In this document: one piece after another, positions 1-12,109 of the stretch
Layout: the number at the start of each line of letters is the position of its first letter
Position numbering within the stretch: position 1 is the stretch's first letter
Assembly (NCBI GenBank): GCA_040954595.2
Contig: CM082590.2
Location: forward strand, 806,001-870,000
Origin: Balanoglossus misakiensis
Lineage: Eukaryota; Hemichordata
Reading direction: 5' to 3'
DNA length: 64,000 bases
The notes under the pieces: model-generated
Database searches by the model: none
Seen by the model: the letters and a program-made list of their open reading frames with translations, nothing else
What the model was told of the DNA's origin: nothing
Translations under genes and position numbers: made by a program

Positions 1-1022
1 GCCTTCATCTGCATTGAAAATATGGCAGATGATAATCAGTTATTAGTTATTAGAGATGCAACGTTCCCTGTGAGAATCCACAAGTCGGCGATTTTCACCC
101 CGCATTTTTTCAACAGCGACAATGATAACGATTTCTTGGTTTTGAAGACATCTTATACCAACCAAAGTCATTACTAATCACATCTAAGCCAATCACCTTG
201 AAGCTGGTGTTCAGAGCAGTTGGTCTGATAGATGACCAAGGTGACTATGTCATTTACCTACCCTATAGAAGGACCCACAATTTCCCTTTGACACATAGAC
301 AGAAAAAGAGACTGCAAAATATTGCAATAAAACAAACTGCAACAATTCAAATTATCATGTCCTTTTATAAATAAAGTCAGAACTGCATGAACTAAAAATT
401 CACCCCGCACCAAAACCCAGGAAAACCCTTTTATTTATAAGGGAACAAACTGGGAAAGCGTAGGTGATTTATAAAGTTAACAAAGAATTGAATTGTCCAT
501 TAATGCCTCTTGTAAAGCTAACTTCAAATAAACATGCTAATCTGGCATAAATATATAGTAGAAAGAGTAAGATAATGTTGAACATTTTAAAAAATCAAGC
601 AAAATTTGATAATTACGGGTAAACTGATTAAAATTAATACTTCATCACTGAATTAATGAAGTGTTTCAGTAAATTAATAATGGGGATGGTGTTCTATAAA
701 TAAAGTAACCTCTACAAATAAAGGGCCACAATCACTTGAATAACTTTTTTTAACAATAACAATGCTGATTATGCATACGAGTCGTATACAGGATGTATAA
801 AAGATGCATGTATGAGAATAAATCTCATAACAACTTCAAATAAAATTCATATTAAAATAGGAAGAAGGATAATATCAAACTGTTGCTGCACACAAACGTT
901 GTGTGAAAAGTCACTGAATGGTCTGATAACAGAAAAAGTATATTAGAGACTTGAAAGTAAAGTAACTGAAAACTGAATGTCAACCACTGCATATGCTTGC
1001 AGTGAAAAGTGACTAATGAACT

Positions 1023-3420
1023 GATCCCAGGAAACTATACTGGACTCGAAGGATCTATTGCAATTGTTTTCATCATGAAATCAGGTTAGTTATGCAATGC
1101 ATATGGAATTCTCAAATATATTGCAAATTGAAACCTTGTCATCTGTTATAGCCACTGGGAAAACTTCTTAAAGATCCCGAAATTGGGAGAAAATACGTTA
1201 ACACTGAGATAAATGATGAAATCTCCAAACACACACTGACATCAAAACTGTTCCACAAATAATAAACTCTTGACAATGTCAAGCAAAAACAAAGTGAAAC
1301 CTTATCTAATGTAGCCATTAGAAAAAGTTTCATTAAAGCCCTCGTAACATTGAGGGAAAAGGACATAAAGATGAATGTTCAAATGCAAAATAACTGAAAT
1401 CTGCAAGTGTATCAAAAATAGAAAACTTTGGAAAAATAAACACTAAAAAGTTAAGTTTTTTATTGTTCAAAAAGTACAAATAATGTGTTGCATGGGCTCG
1501 ATAATATTCAATTTATGAGCAAATTTACTGCTATTATACTCCACTCCCACCCCAAATAAAATAAACATTATGCCTATATGGCTTCTGCAAACACATTATT
1601 TATGTATTTGTAAAGAAAATGTTCATCTAAAATTTAAAACACTATAAAGATTCACATGATGCATATATGCATGCAAGTTGCAACAATGTGTAAAATCACA
1701 AATTTCATATTGAAATGTGAAAAATAAAATATATAGAGGTATATCAAACTGTTGAGCACTACACACACATGTGAAAAGCGATTAATGAACTGATCCCAGG
1801 AAACTATACTGGACTCGAAGGATCTATTGCAATTGTTTTCATCATGAAATCAGGTTAGTTATGCAATGCATATGGAATTCTCAAATATATTGCAAATTGA
1901 AACCTTGTCATCTGTTATAGCCGCTGGGAAAACTTCTTAAAGATCCCGAAATTGGGAGAAAATACGTTAACACTGAGATAAATGATGAAATCTCCAAACA
2001 CACACTGACATCAAAACTGTTCCACAAATAATAAACTCTTGACAATGTCAAGCAAAAACAAAGTGAAACCTTATCTAATGTAGCCATTAGAAAAAGTTTC
2101 ATTAAAGCCCTCGTAACATTGAGGGAAAAGGACATAAAGATGAATGTTCAAATGCAAAATAACTGAAATCTGCAAGTGTATCAAAAATAGAAAACTTTGG
2201 AAAAATAAACACTAAAAAGTTAAGTTTTTTATTGTTCAAAAAGTACAAATAATGTGTTGCATGGACTCGATAATATTCAATTTATGAGCAAATTTACTGC
2301 TATTATACTCCACTCCCACCCCAAATAAAATAAACATTATGCCTATATGGCTTCTGCAAACACATTATTTATGTATTTGTAAAGAAAATGTTCATCTAAA
2401 ATTTAAAACACTATAAAGATTCACATGATGTATATATGCATGCAAGTTGCAACAATGTGTAAAATCACAAATTTCATATTGAAATGTGAAAAATAAAATA
2501 TATAGAGGTATATCAAACTGTTGAGCACTACACACACATGTGAAAAGCGATTAATGAACTGATCCCAGGAAACTATACTGGACTCGAAGGATCTATTGCA
2601 ATTGTTTTCATCATGAAATCAGGTTAGTTATGCAATGCATATGGAATTCTCAAATATATTGCAAATTGAAACCTTGTCATCTGTTATAGCCACTGGGAAA
2701 ACTTCTTAAAGATCCCGAAATTGGGAGAAAATACGTTAACACTGAGATAAATGATGAAATCTCCAAACACACACTGACATCAAAACTGTTCCACAAATAA
2801 TAAACTCTTGACAATGTCAAGCAAAAACAAAGTGAAACCGTATCTAATGTAGCCATTAGAAAAAGTTTCATTAAAGCCCTCGTAACATTGAGGGAAAAGG
2901 ACATAAAGATGAATGTTCAAATGCAAAATAACTGAAATCTGCAAGTGTATCAAAAATAGAAAACTTTGGAAAAATAAACACTAAAAAGTTAAGTTTTTTA
3001 TTGTTCAAAAAGTACAAATAATGTGTTGCATGGGCTCGATAATATTCAATTTATGAGCAAATTTACTGCTATTATACTCCACTCCCACCCCAAGTAAAAT
3101 AAACATTATGCCTATATGGCTTCTGCAAACACATTATTTATGTATTTGTAAAGAAAATGTTCATCTAAAATTTAAAACACTATAAAGATTCACATGATGC
3201 ATATATGCATGCAAGTTGCAACAATGTGTAAAATCACAAATTTCATATTGAAATGTGAAAAATAAAATATATAGCGGTATATCAAACTGTTGAGCACTAC
3301 ACACACATGTGAAAAGCGATTAATGAACTGATCCCAGGAAACTATACTGGACTTGAAGGATCTATTGCAATTTTTTTTCATCATCAAATCAAGTTAGTCA
3401 TGTCGCACATATGGTAGTAT
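1023..3420 (+). repeat. 769-bp tandem repeat, three full units (left arm)
   Basis: The anchor GATCCCAGGAAACTATAC occurs at 1,023, 1,792, 2,561 and 3,330, giving an exact 769-bp period, with a diverging partial fourth unit ending near 3,420. Units differ by only a few bases. Each contains a minus-strand 75-codon open frame (for example 1,139-1,366) that exists only because the unit repeats. I do not recognise the predicted peptide. The right arm has a single unit interval (39,950-40,735), so this is an arm-specific expansion. Confidence 0.95.
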
Positions 3421-3579
3421 CAACACATATTGCAATTTAACCCTTCTCATCTGTTATAGCCATTGGAAAAACTTCATTAAAGACATACCCTAAATAAGGA
3501 AAAAAGGACACAGAGATGAATGTTAAAATGATCATACACACATATACACATTCTTTATTTATAATATGGGAAAATACAT

Positions 3580-4845
3580 TGTAGAAAGCAGCAGGCACGC
3601 GCGCAAAGACATCATTTGCTTGAAGAGGGACTTCTTCTGCAAGTGTGGTGAACCAGCTTCATCAGATAACAAAAAAATCCAGACACGCGAAGAACCATGA
3701 AAATCAGAAAGGACATTGCAGAAAGGACAGACGCGCGTGCAAAGACATAATTTGCTTGAAGAGGGACTTCTTCTGCAAGTGTGGTGAACCAGCTTCATCA
3801 GATAACAAAAAATCCAGAAACGCGAAGAACCATGAAAATCAGAAAGGACATTGCAGAAAGCGACAGGTGCGCATGCAAAGACATCATTTGCTTGAAGAGG
3901 GACTGCAATCTTCGGACTTCTTCTGCAAGTGTGGTGAACCAGCTTCATCAGATAACAAAAAATCCAGACACGCGAAGAACCATGAAAATCAGACAGGACA
4001 TTGCAGAAAGCGACAGGTGCGCGTGCAAAGACATCATTTGCTTGAAGAGGGACTGCAATCTTCGGACTTCTTCTGCAAGTGTGGTGAACCAGCTTCACCA
4101 GATAACAAAAAATCCAGACACGCGAAGAACCATGAAAATCAGACAGGACATTGCAGAAAGCGACAGGTGCGCGTGCAAAGACATCATTTGCTTGAAGAGG
4201 GACTGCAATCTTCGGACTTCTTCTGCAAGTGTGGTGAACCAGCTTCACCAGATAACAAAAAATCCAGACACGCGAAGAACCATGAAAATCAGACAGGACA
4301 TTGCAGAAAGCGACAGGTGCGCGTGCAAAGACATCATTTGCTTGAAGAGGGACTGCAATCTTCGGACTTCTTCTGCAAGTGTGGTGAACCAGCTTCATCA
4401 GATAACCACAAAAAATCCAGACACGCGAAGAACCATGAAAATCAGACAGGACATTGCAGAAAGCGACAGGTGCGCGTGCAAAGACATCATTTGCTTGAAG
4501 AGGGACTGCAATCTTCGGACTTCTTCTGCAAGTGTGGTGAACCAGCTTCACCAGATAACAAAAAATCCAGACACGCGAAGAACCATGAAAATCAGACAGG
4601 ACATTGCAGAAAGCGACAGGTGCGCGTGCAAAGACATCATTTGCTTGAAGAGGGACTGCAATCTTCGGACTTCTTCTGCAAGTGTGGTGAACCAGCTTCA
4701 TCAGATAACCACAAAAAATCCAGACACGCGAAGAATCATGAAAATCAGACAGGACATTGCAGAAAGCGACAGATGCGCGTGCAAAGACATAATTTGCTTG
4801 AAGATGGACTTCTTCTGTATGTGTAGTGAACCAGCTTGATCAGAT
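3580..4845 (+). repeat. 150-bp tandem repeat array (left arm)
   Basis: Units begin around GACTTCTTCTGCAAGTGTGG. Spacings are 136, 136, then mostly 150 with one 153. The middle units are nearly identical. Because 150 is divisible by three, several frames stay open on both strands: plus-strand frames of about 390 and 350 codons and a minus-strand frame of about 380. One plus frame repeats CKCGEPASSDNKKSRHAKNH, which has C-x-C-x12-H-x3-H spacing, loosely like a C2H2 finger but with one residue between the cysteines instead of two. The 136-bp units break the frames, so coding is unproven. A more degenerate version of the unit continues to about 6,000. Confidence 0.9.
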
Positions 4846-4949
4846 AACCAAATATAACCAAGACATTCCTAGAATAACGAAAATTCAAATATGAATTAAA
4901 AAAAATAAGCATGGCAATCACAGATGCCAAAAACACCACAAGAGTACTT

Positions 4950-5480
4950 CCAGACACCAGAAAATTATGAAAATTCAAAAAAGATTTAAACAATACAACC
5001 CTTGGTATGGCACGGAAGAGGACAAGCCAGGGTACAGGCCAGGGACAGGACCTGGCAGGGACAGGACAAGACAGGGAAAAAGGATAAAGGCAAGGGGACA
5101 CGGTTGGGGAAATGCCAAACACCCAAAATTTATGAGAATTCAAAAATCAATTGAAAAATACAACTCTGGGTAGGTTAGGGAAGAGGACAAGCCAGGGTAC
5201 AGGCCAAGAACAGGGCCTGGAGGGGGACATAACAGAACAGGAGACAGGGTAAAGGCCAGGGGACAGGACAGGTCATCACAGATGCCAAAATACAACCACA
5301 GAGAAAAATTCAAAAATGAATTGAAACATACAACCCTGGGTAGGGTAGCTAGGAAGAGGACAAGCCAGGTTACAGGCTATGGACAGGACCAAATGGGGAT
5401 AGGGGACAGGACAGGGGAAAGGGTACCAGACAGGATGGGGACAGGGTATATTACAGGTCAGGGTACAGGGTAAAAGATGA
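4950..5480 (+). repeat. Degenerate GGGACAGG-rich repeat block (left arm)
   Basis: About three diverged units of 170-200 bp share an AT-rich part (ATGAAAATTCAAAAA-like) and a purine-rich part with many GGACAGG and GCCAGGGTACAGG motifs. The AT-rich part resembles the 150-bp units just upstream (CATGAAAATCAGAAAGGAC), so this looks like an older, decayed section of the same repeat. The right-arm mirror is at about 38,310-38,830. Confidence 0.7.
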
Positions 5481-5571
5481 GAACAGGAGAAGCGTTTTGT
5501 GAATGCTTGCTCAGGGCGCTTTTGTACTTCGTCGAACGATAAGCTTGTCAATTGGGGGCGTGAAAGGCAAA

Positions 5572-5802
5572 ATGGCGGCATATATAAAGCGAGTCTGTAT
5601 GCTACTTGTGCAACAATTTATAGACGATAGCGTTGGCATTGACAATGTGGATACAAACCAACAAGCCGCTGCTAACTTAAACCGAACATCCTCCCTTGAT
5701 TTAGTATCAGCAGCGGCCGTCAGCAAGAACGTCCGGTGCGCATTCAAGGACATGATTCCGGAAGTGCATACCACTTTTAAACTGTTTTACACAAGACAGT
5801 AG
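5572..5802 (+). other. Short open frame or TATA-containing segment (left arm)
   Basis: An ATG in a good Kozak setting (AAAATGGCGGCA) opens a 76-codon frame with ordinary-looking composition and a stop at 5,802. No domain is recognised. The same segment contains TATATAAAG just after the ATG, so it could equally be a TATA box. In the right arm (38,282-37,950, minus strand) the frame shifts near its end because a run of Ts is shorter, giving a different tail, and the third copy near 45,850 is degraded. That argues against a conserved protein. Listed as a candidate only. Confidence 0.25.
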
Positions 5803-6127
5803 TGGCACAATCCATGTGAATTGGTGTATTGATTGAGAAAAAATACAAGCTTTCGCTTGGTAAAACTATCACTACCTAAATCAACAAATATTCTGCAACT
5901 TCTTCGAAAATATGCTTTGAAAGTTTGAAAATTCAAAAATGAATTCAAAAAGACAACCTGGCAATCACAACAGATGCCACAATACAACCAGAGAGTAGGC
6001 CTAGAAACCAAAAAAAGGTTTGAGCATGTGACATGTCTTGTCATTGCTCACCAAGTAAATTATATCATTCATACAAAAAATACATACATACATGCATACC
6101 CACACATCACACTTCATAAAATTCTGG

Positions 6128-6180
6128 TACATACATACATACATACATACATACATACATACATACATACATACATACAT
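6128..6180 (+). repeat. (CATA)n microsatellite, left arm
   Basis: About 13 uninterrupted units. The right-arm mirror at 37,472-37,651 has about 45 units. Confidence 0.97.
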
Positions 6181-6181
6181 A

Positions 6182-8160
6182 ATCATGTTACAAACATAAC
6201 CACGTTACATACGTATATACATACATATGTACCCTAGGGTATACAGTATAATACATACATAACAATAGTACACACAGACCTGGGTAGGCAAGTACATACA
6301 TAAGGCAGACATACCGATACATACATGAGCTTGTACATAGAGAAAGAGACACACACACAAGTAAAGGAGTGAATGAATTGATGAATGAAAAAAATGAATT
6401 GATAAATGGAGTGATGAATAAACAAACAAGCAGACAATAAACAAATAAATGAAAGAATGAATGAATGAAGGAATGAATCAGTAATCACATATGACAATAT
6501 CTCCAACTGTGTATGATATAGTTCATACTTCAATATCAATCACGAACACCTATAAACCATCATAAACCTATACTACTTCTACATTGTACTTTCAAAATGT
6601 ACAATACTAGTAAATTATGCCTAAATCAATTACAATAATGTAACAATAGAAATCTAGTCTATGTATAAAGAGAGGGAGAGCCAAGTCAAACAATATGCAA
6701 TGGTGGTTTAGGCAAGTCAAGCATATGCAAATACAGTTTATCAAAGTCAAACATTAACAATATGCAATGGTGGTTTGCTCTTTATTGGGCATGTTTGCTT
6801 TCCTCACGTAACTGGTTGAAGATCTGTACCAATACAGGAATAATGCAGTATTCTCTTTTTGTATACCATTTAGCTTAGTTATATTAACTGCTATATTAGT
6901 GGGTTTATTTACGCGCTGAAAAGCTAAATGGTAATGACCTGAAGGCTGCTGTATCCAATGCATTTCGTGTTAGTTTACGTGCAGCTTAGTTATGCGCAAT
7001 GGTTATTTTGTCTATAGGATCCAACAGCCTTCAGGCTAGGCTAAACAAATCACAGTGATAATTTAGGACTATTGTTGTTAAATACTTTCTTTTTTGCTGG
7101 CAAAATTGATGGGTGTTGACATGCCGTAACTTAGGACTATGATCAAAGTGATAATTTAGGACTATTCTTGTTAGTAAATTCCCTTTTTTGCTATCATATT
7201 TGAAGAAGTGTTGCCATGCCAAAATATACACATTGCAATTTAATTTGAACCTGTTCTCCCTCTCCTCTCTGTCTGACACAATTACATACAGAAATATCAC
7301 AATATTACATTTTGAATACAGATCATATAACTTAGGGATTTATCAACATGGGAGACATGGGAGAAGTTCTGTTCTTGAAATGACGATAAAATAAAACAAT
7401 GTTGGTTTAAGTCCACGAATATAAAATCATCTTGTCTGAGGAATTTCCCCCTGCATCAGATGCACTGGTCTTTGAATTCACGCATGTATCCTCTTCTTCC
7501 CTATAAACAGAAAGAGGACATTACTCTTACCTTGTATTGATTTGTCACAGCAACAAAGAGTCGTTAACTTTCACACAGCAGAAACAAAAATGTGCCCATG
7601 TCTGCTCCATCCCAATAAAGAAATTGATGGTTTCTGTGAGTTGCTCCTCTTTAGCTCTCAGTGTTCCAGCTGAATTGATCTCATCCATATACACAGAAGT
7701 ACCTTAAACTTACCTTATTGTCAAAACTCTCACATTAATTAAGGTAAAAACACCACTCAAGGACTTGGGCAAAAAGTGACTCAGAGGAAAGACAGCTAAT
7801 TTGGGGCTAATTTTAGAATATTTTCTTATGATAGGTTCTGTACTTTACAGTTTCTTTGCCTATTTCGAATAGTGAATTATCAAATTATCAATAGACCAGA
7901 TTGTATCATCCATACTGAAATATGCTGGAGAAAACTGATGATAGAGGTTTAATCATAAAAATAATGGGATATAACTATCTATTTTAACACACTCTCAACA
8001 GGGACTTTTTTATCTCATTTAAATATCAACTTTGAAAAAAAGCATTTATTTTGTGGGCAACAAGAAGGGAGTCCATATGAAATAATATTTATCAAAGCGT
8101 TGTGTGTTTGTAAGTAATTGATAATTAAGAATTGGAAAACTAGCAAAAAATAATTTTCCA
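6182..8160. other. Left-arm stretch without a recognisable gene
   Basis: AT-rich sequence with GAATGAAT-like simple runs (6,360-6,480), three ATGCAATGGTGGTTT-like direct repeats (6,695-6,780), an inverted pair CCTGAAGGCTG/CAGCCTTCAGG (about 6,938 and 7,027) and two copies of GTGATAATTTAGGACTATT (7,053 and 7,149). In the minus direction a possible last exon lies at about 7,430-7,500 (mirror 36,181-36,270), preceded by a pyrimidine-rich acceptor. Nothing is secure. Confidence 0.5.
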
Positions 8161-8200
8161 CAATGTAAAGCATTTTGTACCTTTGGAAGGTGAATCTTAC

Positions 8201-9545
8201 TTTCTGAAATGGCATCCAGGCATCTTTGGAGGGCTTGCATTCTCATCCATGGCATCATTGAAGCACAGGCATCTCAGCAGGATCTCAGCAGTAGGACATC
8301 ATCTTCAGTTCATTGACCTGTGCAATCAATGTAAACTGATACATTTCTATTTTAAATATTGTGTTACGAGATATGAAAATAAGTTTACTTCTGCATTTAT
8401 TTATTTATTAGAAATAACAATAATTGGTAAAACCTCGAATCAAATGATTCACTCATGGATAGGATTAATACCTGTAAGCTTTCCATTTCATTCGCTATAT
8501 TGGATCTCCATGTCTTTATTTGCTTACATTTCATACAGAAACATAGCCATGTTCCACAATAGTTTTCCACAATATAATGCATTTTGTACCTTTAGAAGGT
8601 GAATCTTACTTTCTGAAATGGCATCCAGGCACCTGTTATGAGCTTGCATTCTCATCCATGGCATCATTGAGGCACAGGCATCTTTGCAAGATCTCAGCTG
8701 GTGGACATCATCTCAAGTTCCTTGTCCAGTGAAATAAATAAAAATTAATTTTAATTTCCATTTTAAATATTGTGTTACCAGACATATAAATAACTTTACT
8801 TCTGCGTTTATTCATTATACATGGTAATCATAATTGGTACAAAAAAGAATTGAATGCTCCACTCATAGATTGCATCCAATCCCTGTATGCTTTAAATTTC
8901 ATTGGCTGTATTGGATCTCAATGTCTTTATTTCCACACATTATGTACAGAAATTTAGCCCCCTTTTGAAATAGTTTTCCACAATGAAATGCATACCTTTA
9001 GTAGGTGCATCTTACTTTCTGAAATGGCATCCACACATCTGTAGTGGACTTGCATTCTCATCCATGGCATCATTGAGGTACAGGCATCTCAGCAGGATCT
9101 TAGCTGGTGGACATCATCTTCAGTTCTCTGACCTGTGCAATCAATGAAAAATAATATCAGTACATTTCTATAAAAATTACTGTTTTATGAGATGTATAAA
9201 TAAGTTTACTTCTACATTATATTCCTTAGACATAGCAATGATTGGCACAACCAAGAATCGAATGCTTCATTCATAGATTGCAGAAAACTCTGTAATGCTT
9301 TCTATTTCATTGGCTGCATTGGATCTCAATGTCTTTATTTGAATACATTTTGCACAGAAACATAGCCATGTTTTGAAATAGTGTTCCACAATATAATGCA
9401 TTTTGTACCTTTAGAAGATGAATCTTACTTTCTGAAATGCCATCCAGACGTCTGTGGAGGGCTTGCATTCTCATCCATGGCATCATTGAAGCACAGGCAT
9501 CTCAGCAGGATCTCAGCTGGCAGACATCATCTTCAGTTCCTTCCC
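8201..9545 (-). repeat. 407-bp tandem array with 117-bp exon-like cores, four units (left arm)
   Basis: Four units have cores at 8,201-8,317, 8,610-8,726, 9,016-9,132 and 9,429-9,545. On the minus strand each is flanked by a TTGCACAG-like acceptor (the second unit has CACTG instead) and AAA|GTAAGA donor-like sequence. Each core is exactly 117 bp (39 codons). The frame containing ASMMPWMRMQALHRRLD is the longest, but every copy I checked has at least one stop in it. The array may be old exon duplications, alternative terminal exons or a non-coding transcript. Confidence 0.75.
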
Positions 9546-9850
9546 CTGTGCAATCAATAAAAAATAATACACTTCTATTTTAAACATTGTTTTACCAGAC
9601 ATGTATATAACTTTACTTCTGCATTTATTCATTAGACATAGCAATCATTGGTACAACCAAGAATCGAATGTTTCACTTATTGATTTCATCCAATGCCTGT
9701 AAGCTTTCTATTTCATTTGCTATATTGGATCTCAATGTTTGAATTTAGAAAACATTTCACAGAGAAACATAGTTTGTGACAGAAGGTTTATGTGTAAATT
9801 CTATGTCCATATTTGAGTAAAGCAGAATATTTCGTTCTGACCACAATTAC

Positions 9851-9946
9851 CTGGTATGATTATTGCAGTATCTATAATCTCTGGGTGGGCGTTTTCTGTC
9901 AGCTTCTGGACTGTTAGTACATATTCCATCTTCAGTTTCTTGATAT
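9851..9946 (-). other. Candidate 96-bp exon (left arm)
   Basis: On the minus strand it is bounded by TTAGTTGCAG acceptor and CCAG|GTAATTG donor sequence. It is 96 bp, a multiple of three, and is identical base for base to 29,022-29,117 in the other arm. Two frames are open. One, containing KKLKMEYVLTVQKLTENAHP, ends in phase with the next 117-bp core. The other, containing ETEDGICTNSPEADRKRPP, is in phase with the candidate first exon. I recognise no family. Confidence 0.35.
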
Positions 9947-9959
9947 CTGCAACTAATGA

Positions 9960-10890
9960 CAAAATAATAATAGTGCCCATAAAATGGAATTGGTTACTTT
10001 AAATATTTTCTACTTACAATAAATAATTACTCAACATTCCCACCATTGTTGTGTTTTCTGCATTGCTCCAATAAAGTTTCTTATGCCGTAAAACTATTAA
10101 AACTATTATGACCAAAATAAAACCCTCATCAACATCCAAAGTTCATACTAGTCACACAATATGAAGAAAAAAGAACTTATCCCCTAGTACCACCATATTA
10201 AATAATAATTACCTCCTCTATTCTGGGGATTATCATAAACTAAGCTTTGTAGTTACTACCCTAACTTTTAAATGTCATCAAATTCTGCAAACACAGAAAA
10301 CTAAAATTATACATCTTACAAAAAAATGGGCAGGACTTATTCTATATAACCAATTATTGGACTAATTTACCTACCAATGTTACACATACTTAATACAAGA
10401 TTCACAGGTTTGCAGTTACAAGAATGACAAATTTCAATTAGATGCCATATTTTTTTCAACAAATCTTGACATCATCTTGCTTTTGTCTGCTACATCTTTA
10501 ATTCATGGGAAAATTAAGTCTGCAAATTTAATAACTTGATCTCTGAATTGAACTCTGAAAGACAAGTTTGTCTTCCAAACTCATCATGACACTGCACCTA
10601 ATATTACACATATTAAATAATAAATGAAATAGGATCAAATAAATGACATTACATAAAGATCCTAATTAAAGAATCAAATAAAGTCTGGTTGGCAGAGGTC
10701 CTGTTTACGCAAAAAGTATGCGTATTTGACGCCAAAAATCCTCACTTGACGCGGAAATCTTAATCAGTGTTAATATTGACGCACGGGAAACGGGTGATGT
10801 AGACGCATACTGCTGACTATCCCCCGTGATCAAAGTAATCACTTGTGCGCGAAAACTTGTACTCAAAATGTAGCTAATTTTGTTTAATGA
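9960..10890. other. Left-arm stretch without a gene; TTGACGC cluster
   Basis: AT-rich and mostly featureless. At 10,712-10,812 there is a compact cluster of TTGACGC (10,726, 10,746, 10,786) framed by AGTATGCGT and ACGCATACT. The right-arm copy of this cluster is interrupted by the 437-bp TA-flanked element. Confidence 0.6.
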
Positions 10891-10894
10891 ATAT

Positions 10895-11036
10895 TAAACC
10901 CCCATCATTATAATCATCACTACCATCATATTCATTATCATCACCATAATTACAACCAAAGTCATTATTATAATGATCACCACCACCGCCACCACCATCA
11001 TTTTTGTCACCATCATCACCAGTATTTTAAAAAGTT

Positions 11037-11083
<47 letters not shown>

Positions 11084-11153
11084 TACCATCAAAATGTTTA
11101 TATAACCAATTAGTCATCATAATCATCTTTATTATGACCACCATCATCATTAT

Positions 11154-11190
<37 letters not shown>

Positions 11191-11601
11191 CCGTTATTAT
11201 AACCAAAGTCATCATTATCACCACCATCATTATTATCATATTTACTATCATCATTATTGTCACCACCATCATCACTGTAATTATAACCAGTCATCATTTT
11301 CACCACCATCATTATCACCATCATCATATTATCATTATCATCACAGTTATTATAAGCAGTTATCATTATCATCATCATCATCATCATCACCGCCACCATC
11401 ATCACTACTACGATCATTATTACTGTTATTTTAAATAGTATTCATTATCATCATCATCATCACCACCATCATCACTACCATCAATATTATAATCATCATC
11501 ACTGTTTTCATTACCAAAGTCATAGGTATCATTATTATTACCACATAATAATTATCATTACCATTACCATCATCATTATTGTCATTATCACCACTATAAT
11601 T

Positions 11602-11644
<43 letters not shown>

Positions 11645-11840
11645 CTATATTTAACATCATTATGATCGCTGTCATTAAAGCCAAAGTCATTATAATCATT
11701 ATCACCGCCATCATTATCATAATTACCATCATTATTATAGTCATAACCATCACCACTATGATTGTTATCATCATTATGATTACTGTAATTAAAACGAAAG
11801 TCATCATTATCACCACCACCACCAACATCATTATTATCAC

Positions 11841-11890
<50 letters not shown>

Positions 11891-12046
11891 CCATCATCAT
11901 TATCACCGTTATCATAACCAAAGTCATCATTATCACCACCACCATCATTACCATCATCAGCATATTATCATTATCATCAAAGTTATTATAAGCAGTCATC
12001 ATTATCACCACCATCATTATTATCATAATTACTATCATCATTATTG

Positions 12047-12109
<63 letters not shown>

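Noticed and set aside
1139-2904. Three identical 75-codon minus-strand frames
   Set aside because: One frame per 769-bp unit. Identity reflects the repeat, and there is no domain or splice support.
8183-8602. 139-codon plus-strand frame, with a 149-codon mirror at 35,081-35,530
   Set aside because: It runs antisense across the 407-bp repeat units and their splice-like signals. No recognisable domain, and it does not recur in the other units.
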